Source: Candidatus Alcyoniella australis | GTDB lineage: Bacteria; Lernaellota; Lernaellaia; JAVCCG01; Alcyoniellaceae | DNA length: 63,887 nt | Assembly (NCBI GenBank): GCA_030765605.1 | Contig: JAVCCG010000157.1 | Span: forward strand, 1 to 63,887 | Direction of reading: 5' to 3' | Shown: positions 28,300 to 37,757 of the stretch, piece by piece | Numbering within the stretch: position 1 is the stretch's first letter | How the letters are laid out: each line of letters opens with the position of its first letter | The notes under the pieces: model-generated | The model's input: only the letters and a program-made list of their open reading frames with translations | The model's database searches: none | Told to the model about the DNA's origin: nothing | Translations under genes and position numbers: made by a program

Positions 28300-29298
28300 T
28301 CAGCCCTCCTTTGCGGGCATGATCAACTGACTGTTGATAAGTCTACCACCGGGCACTCGGCTCTGCGGCAACATCACCGCGTGCTCGATCCGCGCGCCGG
28401 GCTCCACCGCGGACCCTTGGCCGATCACGACCCGCGGCCCGATTCGCGTGTTGCCCTCCACCGTACATTGCGCGCCGATCAACAACGGCGGCCGCAGCTC
28501 CGCCGCAGGATCGATCCGCGCGCTGCGATGCAGATACACTCCCGGCTGCGGGCTGCGATGATCCTCCAGCGCCCGCGTGTAGAGCCGGTCGATTTGCTCC
28601 AGCGCCCAAAGATTAGCCACGACAAACCCCTCGATCGTACCCACGTCAACGAACTCTCCCTCGTAGAGCATGGCCTGGATCAGCGCGCCGCGTTTGATCA
28701 GCGGCACGTATAAATCGCGCACCACGCCGAACACTGTTTTGCCCGCTGGCGCGTGGTCGAAAATCTGCGGCGAGAGCACGTGAACGCCCACGAACATCCC
28801 GGACTGCGCGGATTCGACGCTCGATCCGATCAGCCCGGCGATGTCGATCACGCGGCCCGCAACGTCGGTCCGCACCTCGCCGTAGCTGCGCTGCTGCGGG
28901 TGGCGCATGATCAGCAACGTGGCCAGCGCCCGGCTTTGGCAATGGAACTTGTAGAGTCGATTATAGTCCGGTCTGAGCAGGCAGTCGCTGTTCTGCACGA
29001 TGAACGGCTCGCTGCCCAGCGCTGCACGCGCCTTGAGCAATCCTCCTCCCGTGCCCAAAATCTGTGACTCGCGGCTGATCTCGATTTGCATGCCCCGGCG
29101 TTGTGCCAGTTGTTCGCTGAGCAGCTCGGGCAAATGATGCGCGTTGATCACGCAGCGCGTCACGCCCGCGGACTCCAGATCGTCGAGCACCCAGTCGATC
29201 AGCGGCCGGTTGAGCAGCGGCGCCAGCGGCTTGGGCAGCAGGTCGGTCAGTGGCCGCAGGCGCGTGCCCAGACCCGCGGCGAGGACCATCGCCCGCAT
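28300..29298 (-). CDS. Sugar-1-phosphate nucleotidyltransferase (MurU-like with beta-helix tail)
   Basis: A 332-residue nucleotidyltransferase. The signature MVLAAGLGTRLRPLT with KPLAPLLNRPLI is at the N-terminus, and a C-terminal left-handed beta-helix with hexapeptide repeats (RSARIDPAAELRPPLLIGAQ region) begins near residue 245. Adjacent to an APH-like kinase, the pair resembles AmgK-MurU of MurNAc/GlcNAc recycling, though MurU itself is shorter and lacks the helix. The start used here follows the kinase stop; an ATG 27 bases upstream, overlapping that gene, is possible. Confidence 0.85.
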   Translation of the reverse strand: MRAMVLAAGLGTRLRPLTDLLPKPLAPLLNRPLIDWVLDDLESAGVTRCVINAHHLPELLSEQLAQRRGMQIEISRESQILGTGGGLLKARAALGSEPFIVQNSDCLLRPDYNRLYKFHCQSRALATLLIMRHPQQRSYGEVRTDVAGRVIDIAGLIGSSVESAQSGMFVGVHVLSPQIFDHAPAGKTVFGVVRDLYVPLIKRGALIQAMLYEGEFVDVGTIEGFVVANLWALEQIDRLYTRALEDHRSPQPGVYLHRSARIDPAAELRPPLLIGAQCTVEGNTRIGPRVVIGQGSAVEPGARIEHAVMLPQSRVPGGRLINSQLIMPAKEG

Positions 29299-29302
29299 CG
29301 GC

Positions 29303-30373
29303 TCAGTCCCGCCATTCCCCGACATAGGGCGCCAGCAGCTCCAGCGCCTCGGCGCCGCGGGGCAGCTTGGGCAGGTTGCGCCGCACGTAGCCCAGGGTCT
29401 GTGGCACGTACTTGACCAGCGAGTCGTTCCCCTTGACGCACTGGATGTAAACGAAGCGTCCGGCGGCCTTGAGATTGCGCTGGACCGCGGCCATCTCGAA
29501 ATGCAAACGCAGCTCGCCCTGCTCCTTGCGGTCCGGCTCGTCGGCCGTGGCCCGATCGTAGTAGTCCAGCAACTGGTAGATCTGCTCCTCGGGCAGTTCG
29601 ACGTAGCTGTCGTAGAGCAAGCTCGCCAGGTCGTAGACGCGCGGCGCGAGCAGCGCGTCCTGGAAGTCGATCACCCGCATTCGTCCATCGTCGAGCAGCA
29701 TTATATTGCGGCTGTGAAAGTCGCGATGAGTGAAGACCACGGGCAGCGCGTCGAGCTCGCGGCTGTAGTGGGCGAAAATTTCCTTGACCCGCTCGCGGAC
29801 CGCGGGCTCGATTTTCACACCGCCGCGCGCCTCCACACCGTACTCGATGAAGTGCTCGAACTCCCATTGGTACATCGCAGTGTTAAAGCGCTGCTCCGTT
29901 GCCATGCAGTCCGAGCCGTCGAGCAGCTTGGTGGCGCGACGGTGGATCTGCACCAAAATGTCCAGCGCCGCGCAATACAGCTCAATGCGCCGCGCGCTTT
30001 CGACGGTCAGCGCCAGGTCCTGCAACATGACGTCGCCCAGATCCTCGAGCACCATCAGCCCCTGGACCGCGTCGTAGAGCATGACCTGCGGTACCGGGAT
30101 GCCGGCGTGCGAAAGGTGTCGGTGGATGTTGATGAACGGCAGCTCGCCGTTCTCGTCGTGGTACAGCATGACCTCCTCGGAGTGCAGCTTGTTGGGCAGA
30201 TCGAGGATCTGCATCACCACGTAGGACGAGATACGGCCGCCGCGATCGGCGCTCAGCCGGTAGTAGTTGCGGTCCGAGGCGTCGCCGGGTAAACGCGCCA
30301 GCTCCACGCCGTCGACCGCAGTACGAAACAGCCGGTTGATCAGTGAATCAAGTTGCTCGGGCTTCAAGCTCAT
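29303..30373 (-). CDS. APH-family sugar kinase (AmgK-like)
   Basis: A 356-residue aminoglycoside-phosphotransferase-fold kinase. The catalytic loop is FTHRDFHSRNIML and the metal-binding Asp is in VIDFQDALLAPRVYDLASLL. The N-terminal ELARLPGDASDRNYYRL block is shared with AmgK, which phosphorylates MurNAc/GlcNAc at the anomeric position for cell-wall recycling. The start overlaps the stop of the TIM-barrel gene by four bases (ATGA). The nucleotidyltransferase next in line could use its product. Confidence 0.85.
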   Translation of the reverse strand: MSLKPEQLDSLINRLFRTAVDGVELARLPGDASDRNYYRLSADRGGRISSYVVMQILDLPNKLHSEEVMLYHDENGELPFINIHRHLSHAGIPVPQVMLYDAVQGLMVLEDLGDVMLQDLALTVESARRIELYCAALDILVQIHRRATKLLDGSDCMATEQRFNTAMYQWEFEHFIEYGVEARGGVKIEPAVRERVKEIFAHYSRELDALPVVFTHRDFHSRNIMLLDDGRMRVIDFQDALLAPRVYDLASLLYDSYVELPEEQIYQLLDYYDRATADEPDRKEQGELRLHFEMAAVQRNLKAAGRFVYIQCVKGNDSLVKYVPQTLGYVRRNLPKLPRGAEALELLAPYVGEWRD

Positions 30374-31215
30374 TTCGTCTCCGTGAAAAAGCGCCGCCAG
30401 CATTGTTCGAGTGCTTGCAGACTTTGTTGCACCAGCGGATCCTCTACCGGCGCGCCGGCGTTGTGCGACATCACCTCGAGCACCATGTGGGCCAGCCGCG
30501 GCATGGAACCAAGCTTATCGCTTGCCTCACCCCAGTCGATATTCCCGCGGCCTGGGATCAGGTGCTCGTCGCGCTCACCGTGGTTGTCCGAGATGTGCAC
30601 CGAGAGCAGCAGATCGGATCCCGCCTCGAGTCCAGACAATAGATCCTGCTCCACGTTGAGGTGTCCCAAGTCCAGACACAGGCCGACGTTACCCGCGCCC
30701 AGGTCCTCGATCAGCTCCACCAGCCGTTCGGCCCGGCTCTCGTCGGTGATGACGTTTTCCACGCCGATGCGCACGCCCACGCGTTGTGCAACCTGCGAGA
30801 GCTCGGCGAGTGATTCGATAAAGTGCCGCACGCATTCCGGGCCGCTGTCGTCGACGCCTCCGGGGCCGTGTACGACCACCAGGTCGCTGCCCAGAAAGCC
30901 CGCGACCTCGATCGCCCTGCGGGTGGCGTCGATGGACTCTCGCAACAGAGCCTGGTCCTCGGTGGCCAAAGAGTAGAGCTTGAAATCCGGGCTGCCGAAA
31001 CGGTTGTAGAACGGCGCATGATAGGTAGCGGCTACCATGTCCATCTCGGAAAGCCAGGCGTCGAGCAGCTCGACCCGCGCGTCGTCACGCGCGTCGAAGT
31101 GTGGGGCCATGCCCCAGATCTCCACGCGCTCAAAGCCTTGGCCGCGCATGGCCTCAAGCTGGCCGCGTTCGAGTTCGTTCATGGCGAACAGATGGGTACT
31201 GACAGAAGGTTTCAA
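30370..31215 (-). CDS. Sugar phosphate isomerase/epimerase-like TIM-barrel protein
   Basis: About 281 residues of the AP-endonuclease-2/xylose-isomerase-like TIM-barrel family. Metal-site motifs include VVVHGPGG, GVENV(I)TDE and LCLDLGHLNVE, plus a SVHISDNHGERDEHLIPG block. The exact reaction is unknown. A TTG start giving MKPSVSTHLFA matches the family and has GGGG upstream; an ATG at 31299 is possible but adds 28 residues with no homology. It begins a four-gene operon ending in rarA, just across from the tRNA gene. Confidence 0.8.
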   Translation of the reverse strand: MKPSVSTHLFAMNELERGQLEAMRGQGFERVEIWGMAPHFDARDDARVELLDAWLSEMDMVAATYHAPFYNRFGSPDFKLYSLATEDQALLRESIDATRRAIEVAGFLGSDLVVVHGPGGVDDSGPECVRHFIESLAELSQVAQRVGVRIGVENVITDESRAERLVELIEDLGAGNVGLCLDLGHLNVEQDLLSGLEAGSDLLLSVHISDNHGERDEHLIPGRGNIDWGEASDKLGSMPRLAHMVLEVMSHNAGAPVEDPLVQQSLQALEQCWRRFFTETK

Positions 31216-31317
31216 TTTGACCCCGCGCAGGTGGGTTTTGTGGATACCAGAAGGATGTGCAAAAATCAACGATCGCGCTTGTAGGGCGCGAGGGGGCATG
31301 CTAGAAGATCGCGGATT

Positions 31318-31391
31318 CGGGGCGTGGCGCAGCCTGGTAGCGCGCCTGCTTTGGGAGCAGGAAGTCGGCGGTTCGAATCCGCCCGCCCCGA
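31318..31391 (+). tRNA. tRNA-Pro (anticodon UGG)
   Basis: A 74-base cloverleaf: acceptor arms CGGGGCG (31318-31324) and CGCCCCG (31384-31390) with discriminator A, D arm with AGCCTGGTAG, anticodon loop TTTGGGA with anticodon TGG, and TTCGAAT in the T loop. CCA is not encoded. It is the only tRNA in the window. Confidence 0.96.
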
Positions 31392-31444
31392 CTTTCCAAG
31401 ACCGTCAATGTTTGCACAGCGCGTACTGAGAGTGGAGACAGCCG

Positions 31445-32995
31445 ATGGGCAGCCGAATCTGGCTCGGACCTGACAGCGCCGTGGCGCAGTGGCTCGTTGA
31501 TTGGTTCTACAACAGCCCTGACGCGCAGTTCGTGATGACCTTCCTGATGATCTTCGCGCTGTTGGCCATCGGCGTGCTGTTGGTGTTCGCCATACCCCTG
31601 CGGCTGATCGTCGCGCTGCTCTCGAGCAAGCCTGATCGCTACTCCCGCGCCGGCCGCTTCATTGCGCTGGTGCTCAGCCTGATGCTGGGCGGCCTGTTCG
31701 TGCTCGGCTGGCGCGAGAACCTGCTGGCCAGCGGCGTCTGGCCCTATCTGCTGCCCACGGTCCTGGCCATTGCGGCCTGCGCAGCAATCGTCAACGCTCG
31801 ATTCAAGGGTCTGCGGCTGCTTGCCGGCTCGCTGATCCCCGCGGCCTTGGCGGTTGCGTTGACCTGCGCCCTGGGCTATGCGCTGGGCAACGGTGTGCTG
31901 TGGCCGCGCCTGGCCGGCCTGGCGCTGTGTACTGCGGTGCTGACCTTTCTGGGCGCGTTCAAACTATCCTGGCGCAGATCGCTGTCGCTGCTGCTGAGCA
32001 CGGCTGCGCTGTTTGCGCTTGGCGCCAGCGCGGTCAAACCCTCGTGCACTCTTGACCCGCTTTCAGCCCAGATGCCGCCGGGCGCGCGCTGGGAGGTGTT
32101 GACCGAGCTTCCGGCCTACGGCATGGCGCTATCGGCTGATGGACGCCTGCTCTATTACTCGCTCAAGCACCGCACAATGCCCGGGCTGTACCGCATCGAT
32201 CGTCAAAACGGCGAGATCGAAAACTACCAGCCCGAGGTCGGCTCGTGGATCGTACGGCTCGAGGTCAACCCGATCGACGGCCTGGTCTATTCCAACGGCA
32301 ATCCCACGCCGCTGGTTTTCAGCCAGCAACCACTGTCGATAGTACGCATGTTCAACCTGCCCGACAGTTTCAGCGGGCGGCGCTACAACCACATCCTGCT
32401 CGATCCCGAGGGCGGCAGGCTCTACGCCAGCGCGCGCATGCCCGGCACGATCGTAGGCTGCAATCTTGATGACTTCGAGTCGTTCGTCTCGCGCACCTAC
32501 GAAAATCAGCTCGTGGCGCCGGCCTCCATGGCCTGGGGCCCGGACCGCACAAGCCTCTACGTTGTGGAGAACCGCCGCGGCTACTTCCCCGGATTTCATA
32601 TCGCCGAGATCGACCCCGAGACCCTCGAGATCCGACGCCGGGCCTTAATCGGCCCCTACAACTACGGCCTAGCCATCGACCCGCAACGCAATATCGCCTA
32701 TGTCGGACAGCTGCTCAACGGCCTGGTGTCCATCGACCTGGAAACGCTGCAAATAATCAACGTCTTCCGCCACAGCGGGATTCGCGAGGTGGCCTTCGAC
32801 CCGATCACCGACCGGGTCTACGCGGCCGACTTCTTCAACGGACGGACTTACGCCCTGGATCCGGACAGTCTGGAGAAAATCGGCGAGCTGCGTTGCGGTT
32901 GCGAAACACGCGGATTGCTGCCCGACGGCCAGGGCAATCTACTGATCAGCTCGCGCTATGGAGTGCTCTTTGCCCCAGCCGACGCGTTCGAGTAA
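31445..32995 (+). CDS. Membrane protein with beta-propeller domain, unknown function
   Basis: A 516-residue protein. Five or six hydrophobic segments (about residues 15-205) precede an extracytoplasmic part (about 215-516) with NHL/YVTN-like repeats: LPAYGMALSADGRLLYYS, RRYNHILLDPEGGRLYASA, PASMAWGPDRTSLYVVENR and IREVAFDPITDRVYAADFF. These build a beta-propeller. GGAGA precedes the ATG by seven bases. The gene starts shortly after the tRNA and is convergent with the large envelope-protein pair. No function can be named. Confidence 0.75.
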   Translation: MGSRIWLGPDSAVAQWLVDWFYNSPDAQFVMTFLMIFALLAIGVLLVFAIPLRLIVALLSSKPDRYSRAGRFIALVLSLMLGGLFVLGWRENLLASGVWPYLLPTVLAIAACAAIVNARFKGLRLLAGSLIPAALAVALTCALGYALGNGVLWPRLAGLALCTAVLTFLGAFKLSWRRSLSLLLSTAALFALGASAVKPSCTLDPLSAQMPPGARWEVLTELPAYGMALSADGRLLYYSLKHRTMPGLYRIDRQNGEIENYQPEVGSWIVRLEVNPIDGLVYSNGNPTPLVFSQQPLSIVRMFNLPDSFSGRRYNHILLDPEGGRLYASARMPGTIVGCNLDDFESFVSRTYENQLVAPASMAWGPDRTSLYVVENRRGYFPGFHIAEIDPETLEIRRRALIGPYNYGLAIDPQRNIAYVGQLLNGLVSIDLETLQIINVFRHSGIREVAFDPITDRVYAADFFNGRTYALDPDSLEKIGELRCGCETRGLLPDGQGNLLISSRYGVLFAPADAFE

Positions 32996-33000
32996 TCGGC

Positions 33001-35232
33001 TCAGGCGGAGGCTTTGCCGCGCTGCCGGCGCAACTTGAATACCGCGACAGCGATCCCGATTACGATTCCGAACACGACCCAGCCCCAGCCGATCTCGAGC
33101 CCCGCGGGCAGACCCAGCGCCAACGCCAGCCAGAGCGCGGACAGCGCGTTGTTGCGCATTGTGCCGTGCTCACGGTCCAGACGCCGCCGAGCGTGTCCGA
33201 TGGCGCGCAGGGCCAGTTGCAGTCCGGCGACCATCGCCAGCAGCTTGAGCACCCAGGCGCCGAACGCTCCGGCATAGATCAGTTTGACCGTGGGAGCGTC
33301 CTGCATCACCAGCACCTTGATCCGGCGCAGCGGCTGCCCTGCCTGCGGTAGGCTGAACCGCGCGGGCAGACTGCCGCTGGAGGTCGTGACCTTGCGCGCC
33401 ACCTCGCCGCTGAACTCCTCCTCGGCCACGCGCTGGCGGTTGTCCAACTCGGCCATCGACTGGCGATACATCAGCATCTCGGTCTGGTCCTGCGATGGTG
33501 CCGACACTTTCAACTCGTCCGACGCGGGCGCGGAGAGCATCTTGTTCCTCCCGACCCCGAACCGTGAGAGCAATCCCAGCGGGCCGTGCGATACGACCGG
33601 CTGCAACGGCGGGTCCATGCTGCCGCCCACGTGTAGATAGTCGAAGCGCTGCGGAAGGTAGGCGGTGATCGCCATCATTGAGATCGGCAGTTCCAGAACC
33701 GGCGTTAAAAGCTCCAGCGAGCCGATGGCGTCCATCTGATCGATGGGCGTGAAGTAGATCAGCTCGACCTCGAACGGTCGCAGCTCGCCCTCGCCGGGCT
33801 CGGACTTCTTCAGCGGCACGAGTAGTCGCGCCTCGTCTTGTTCAGTGCCCCTGGATGCGATGGAGGGCTTGACCGGATTGCCGTCGACAAACGCGCTCCA
33901 GAGCACCGATCCTTGAGGCAAGAGCACCTCGAGGAACTGTTTGCGGTTGTTGCGCACCCAGTATTGAGCGCGGGTCACGCTCTTGCCGTCATCGGTCACC
34001 TGGCAGACCAGGTTGGCGTTATCCACGGCCGCCTCGAGCACCGGCGCGCTTTCGTGACGCACTACGTTCAGGGAGATCTGCGGCGGCCGCACGTAGCGGT
34101 AGCCGAAGAGAATCGGATTCTGCGCGCGCGCCACAAGTTGCGGCGGCAGTTCCTTGGGATCGACCGGCAACGCTTCGCCGATCTCGCCCGGGGTGACCTC
34201 CACGCCGCCCTGAGCCTGGACCGCCAGCACGCCGCTCTCGCGCTCCACTGAGCGCGCGTGCACCAGCGGGGTGCGCACGTCGAAGTTCGAGCTTTCAGTG
34301 CTGCGCTCGAGCCGCAGCTTGAGCAGGTAGTCGCCCTCGACCTCGAACCCGACCTGCGCCTCGAGGATTGTCGCACCATCGACTTCGAGCACTTTCCAGC
34401 CTGCGATCCCCTCGCCCTCCACCGTCGCTACCTCAAAGCCCGCGGGAAGTTCGAGCGAGAAATTCGAAACCGGCGAGTGACGCACGTTGTAGTGAACCCA
34501 GGCGTCGGCGCGCACCAGGCCCTCGTCCAGAGTCAGCAGGGTCTGCACGTCGGCCACGACCTTGGGCGGCAGCTTCTGCTCGGGCTGGGCCAGTTCGCCC
34601 TCCAGCGGAACGGTGTAGCGCAGCACCAGCCGCCGCCCTTCGGGCAGCACCGCGAGGTACGTGCCGTCGGCCACGCGCGTGCCCACCGCACCCTCGATCG
34701 TCACGTCGGTCAGCCGCTGCGGCAAATCGATCTCGACCTCCGCACCGATGCGCGGCACCAGCGGCAGCAGCGCGTTGTTCGGACCGGGTCGTTGGGGAGC
34801 TGCCGCGCGCATCAGCAGGCTCAGCTGATGCGTGCCGCGACCGTAGAGCACCAGCGCCAGTCCGTCGGATTGACGCGCCAAGGGCGCGGGGCGTCCGTCA
34901 AGCCTAGCCTGGATCAACGGCGCGTTGGCCGGCAGCACCGGCACGCTGACCCACTCGTCGCTGAATACACTCAGCTCCAAATCGATCCGCGCCTCAAGCA
35001 CCTCGCCGACCAATGCGCCGCGCACGCGCGCCACGCCCAAGCCCCAAGGCTGAGGCGGATCGGGCTGCTCAACCGGCGGTTTGGTCCGCAGCAGCTCGAT
35101 GATTTTTGCAAACTCCTCCCAGGGGACGGTCACCTGGCTGTGCGGCAACGTGGGCACGCCCGAATCGGCCAGTGCCGGCGCGACGCACAACGCTAAGAGC
35201 GCCAACACAACCAACCACGCCCGGCCCCTCAC
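33001..35232 (-). CDS. Large beta-rich envelope protein A, paralogue of the next gene
   Basis: A 743-residue protein with a signal peptide (about 1-22, ending PALADSGV). Long beta-rich modules follow, then a C-terminal membrane region (about 660-735, two to three segments) and a short basic tail. It shares motifs with the gene upstream: VTVPWEEFAKII near the N-terminus and RNNRKQFLEVLLPQGSVLW with DGNPVKP near residue 430-460. Its start overlaps the paralogue's stop by four bases (ATGA). I recognise no named family; similar proteins occur in Myxococcota and planctomycetes. Confidence 0.78.
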   Translation of the reverse strand: MRGRAWLVVLALLALCVAPALADSGVPTLPHSQVTVPWEEFAKIIELLRTKPPVEQPDPPQPWGLGVARVRGALVGEVLEARIDLELSVFSDEWVSVPVLPANAPLIQARLDGRPAPLARQSDGLALVLYGRGTHQLSLLMRAAAPQRPGPNNALLPLVPRIGAEVEIDLPQRLTDVTIEGAVGTRVADGTYLAVLPEGRRLVLRYTVPLEGELAQPEQKLPPKVVADVQTLLTLDEGLVRADAWVHYNVRHSPVSNFSLELPAGFEVATVEGEGIAGWKVLEVDGATILEAQVGFEVEGDYLLKLRLERSTESSNFDVRTPLVHARSVERESGVLAVQAQGGVEVTPGEIGEALPVDPKELPPQLVARAQNPILFGYRYVRPPQISLNVVRHESAPVLEAAVDNANLVCQVTDDGKSVTRAQYWVRNNRKQFLEVLLPQGSVLWSAFVDGNPVKPSIASRGTEQDEARLLVPLKKSEPGEGELRPFEVELIYFTPIDQMDAIGSLELLTPVLELPISMMAITAYLPQRFDYLHVGGSMDPPLQPVVSHGPLGLLSRFGVGRNKMLSAPASDELKVSAPSQDQTEMLMYRQSMAELDNRQRVAEEEFSGEVARKVTTSSGSLPARFSLPQAGQPLRRIKVLVMQDAPTVKLIYAGAFGAWVLKLLAMVAGLQLALRAIGHARRRLDREHGTMRNNALSALWLALALGLPAGLEIGWGWVVFGIVIGIAVAVFKLRRQRGKASA

Positions 35233-37532
35233 GAGTCCTGCTCCTGATCGTCGGAGCTTTTCTCGGGAGTCGTTCGATACGGCGCTCCCGCGATCGGCGG
35301 CGGCGTTTGGATCGGTGGAACGGCTGGCGGCATTGGCACGGCCTGACGCACGGTCTTGGCCCGCTTGCGCAACTCAGCGCCCAGCCGCGTAACCAGTATG
35401 CTGACCAACAAGGTCAGCAGCGTAAGCACTACGATGCAGACCAGGTCGGCCATGATGAATCCGCGCAACACTACCTGGACCGAATAGATCAGCAGTGCGG
35501 CCAGCCAGGCTGAAACGCTCGGCCGTCGCTTGAGCGGCGGCATCAGGCCGCTGCGTCCGATCAGGGTAAAGCCGATGGACAGCAGCGCGAAGAACAGCGC
35601 CAACAGACCGATCAACCTGGCCCAGGACGCCAGTTTCCGGTTGACGAAGTTGAACTCGACCAGGCCCTGCTCGCCCTCGTCCATAATGCTGCGCGTAAAT
35701 CCGAAGCGCTGGCCCTGCCAGGGAATCTGCACCTGCACCGGCAAAGCGCCCGTGCTCAGGCCGCCGCGCGACTCGATCAGGAAGTAATCGTCGTACACGT
35801 TGGACTGGCTAATCGACTTCATATCGAAGCCTCGACCGCTCTGGTCGGCGTTGATTCGCGACTTGTCCAGATCAACGTCCCAGGTCATGCCGCGCCGCGA
35901 CTCCGAACCCAGGTTGCCCTCGAAACGCATGTAGCGCCTGCCCGGCGGCAGGTAGAGCTCGACGCTGATCTGGTTGACGTACAGGTCGGGCGCGGGCAGC
36001 AGCAGTTCGCGCGTGCCCAGCACTCCGAGCTTTGTAAGCTCCTGACGCCAGATCAGTTCGACGCTGAAGGTCTGGCCCTGATCCGTGGCGCCGTCCGAGC
36101 GGGGAATCGGGATCAGAATATCGCCCTTTGCGTCGACCGCGGGTTTGACCGGCCCGCCGTCGAGGTAGGTCGCCCACAGCTCGGCGTCTTGGGGCATGCT
36201 CAGTTTGAGGTACTGGCGGCGCTTGTTGCGGATCGTCAGCTTGAGCAGGCCCACCAGGTGCCCCTCTTCCACGAGCATGATCCGCGCTTCGGCGTTCTCC
36301 ACCAGCGCGGTAAGCACCGCCTGGTCGCGGTGGCGCACGGTGGAGACCTCGGCCTTGCCGCCGCCGCGCAGATATTTGAAGCCCTCGAGCACCGGCGCGC
36401 CGTAGAGCATGCGCAGCCCGTCGGGCAGTTCGCTGGGGTCGATCGGCTGCATGCCCTCCACGTTGTCGACCATCACGCCGATGTTGGTGCGCGCGGTGAC
36501 CGCCAGGTAACCGACCATCCGGCTGATCTCGAGCGCCTCGGGCGCGCCGAGCACGAGCTTATCGCCGGCGCCCGCGTCGCCCACTTGGCGTTCGCTGAGC
36601 ACGGTCAGGCTGTAGCCGCCAACGACCTCGAATGTGGTGCGCACATCGACCAATGTTCCATCGTCGAGCTTTGAAACGTTCCAGTCGCGCACGCCCTCGC
36701 CGATCACGTCGATCACGCTCAGGCCCGCGGGCAGCTTGACCTTAAAGCTGCTCAGCGGACTGTGCAGAATTTCGTAGTTGACCTGCGTGCGGTAGCTCAA
36801 CAGCCCCTCGCCCACTGCGGCCATGGTCTCCACCGTGGCCGAGACCCGCGCCTGGCGTTCGCCGTCGTCGGCCACCAGCCGCTGGAAGCGCACCGACACC
36901 GAGTTCGAGGGCGGCAACGCGGTCAGCGCCAGGCTGCGGCCATCGCGTCGCACCACGCGCGCAACTCCGCCGGGCTCTACGCGCACGGTGTAATCCGCTC
37001 CGGGCAGCTCGACCTCGAGCCGCGTGGCCGGGGTCGGCAAAATCGCGAAGCTGAAACCGCTGGGCCCGCCGGCGGTGCTCAGCGGCACGGAGAACCGCGC
37101 CAGAGCGCGGTGCGGTCCGGGGGAATCGATGATCAGGCTCAGCCGTCCGTCGCGCACGCTGAAGTTCCCCGGACGGCCGTCGAGCAATACGCTGTCCACT
37201 GCCAGCCCCGTGGGCAGCAGCGGCACCTCGGCCCAGCCCACTGGCTTGAGCACAACCAGCTCGAGCTCGGCCTCGATCAGCACGCTGTCGCCCGAGGCCG
37301 CGGCGCGGTAGATCGCGGAGGAAACCAGCGCGTCCAGCGGCGGATCGGGCAAGGGCGTCTGCTGTTTGAGCTGCAGCAGCCGGTCGAGGATCTGCTGGAA
37401 ATCGGACCAGGGGATCATCAACGCGCTGTCGGGCAGCTTGGGCATGTCCGCGGATTGGGCGGCCCCGATCGGCGCGCCGAGCATGAGCATCATCAGTACC
37501 AGCGAGAGAACCGCGATCAGCCGATGCCGCAT
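35229..37532 (-). CDS. Large beta-rich envelope protein B, paralogue of the previous gene
   Basis: A 767-residue protein with a signal peptide (MRHRLIAVLSLVLMM to about residue 25). The LPDSALMIPWSDFQQIL segment matches the paralogue's PWEEF segment, and RNKRRQYLKLSMPQDAELW with DGGPVKP repeats the second shared block. Three to four membrane segments lie near residues 635-725 (WARLIGLLALFF, AWLAALLIYSVQ, CIVVLTLLTLLV), then a Pro-rich, acidic cytoplasmic tail. The ATG chosen has GGGGG upstream. Likely a two-subunit envelope complex, which is inference. Confidence 0.78.
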   Translation of the reverse strand: MRHRLIAVLSLVLMMLMLGAPIGAAQSADMPKLPDSALMIPWSDFQQILDRLLQLKQQTPLPDPPLDALVSSAIYRAAASGDSVLIEAELELVVLKPVGWAEVPLLPTGLAVDSVLLDGRPGNFSVRDGRLSLIIDSPGPHRALARFSVPLSTAGGPSGFSFAILPTPATRLEVELPGADYTVRVEPGGVARVVRRDGRSLALTALPPSNSVSVRFQRLVADDGERQARVSATVETMAAVGEGLLSYRTQVNYEILHSPLSSFKVKLPAGLSVIDVIGEGVRDWNVSKLDDGTLVDVRTTFEVVGGYSLTVLSERQVGDAGAGDKLVLGAPEALEISRMVGYLAVTARTNIGVMVDNVEGMQPIDPSELPDGLRMLYGAPVLEGFKYLRGGGKAEVSTVRHRDQAVLTALVENAEARIMLVEEGHLVGLLKLTIRNKRRQYLKLSMPQDAELWATYLDGGPVKPAVDAKGDILIPIPRSDGATDQGQTFSVELIWRQELTKLGVLGTRELLLPAPDLYVNQISVELYLPPGRRYMRFEGNLGSESRRGMTWDVDLDKSRINADQSGRGFDMKSISQSNVYDDYFLIESRGGLSTGALPVQVQIPWQGQRFGFTRSIMDEGEQGLVEFNFVNRKLASWARLIGLLALFFALLSIGFTLIGRSGLMPPLKRRPSVSAWLAALLIYSVQVVLRGFIMADLVCIVVLTLLTLLVSILVTRLGAELRKRAKTVRQAVPMPPAVPPIQTPPPIAGAPYRTTPEKSSDDQEQDS

Positions 37533-37647
37533 CTTCGCCCCCAATTGCATGGTTGAGTCTTTTACATACTAGACCATACAACGCGCATAAAGTTCCGCCC
37601 CCGGATCAAGCCTAAACATCGTTGTGGGACCTAAGCGCCGCACGGTT

Positions 37648-37679
37648 GTTATAATGCGTTGTTGAACGTTGATTATAAC
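37648..37679. promoter_or_regulatory. Inverted repeat in the galU/envelope-protein divergent region
   Basis: GTTATAAT (37648-37655) and ATTATAAC (37672-37679) are exact inverted repeats with a 16-base spacer, located about 80 bases before galU. Each includes a TATAAT-like box, one facing galU and one facing the large envelope genes. This could be a pair of opposing -10 elements or an operator. No strong -35 element accompanies them. Confidence 0.4.
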
Positions 37680-37757
37680 GGACCATTGGGACGCTGGTTC
37701 GATTTTGCATTCGATTTGTCGATCCGATAGCGTATGCCGGAAACAAGGAGGTCAGCG

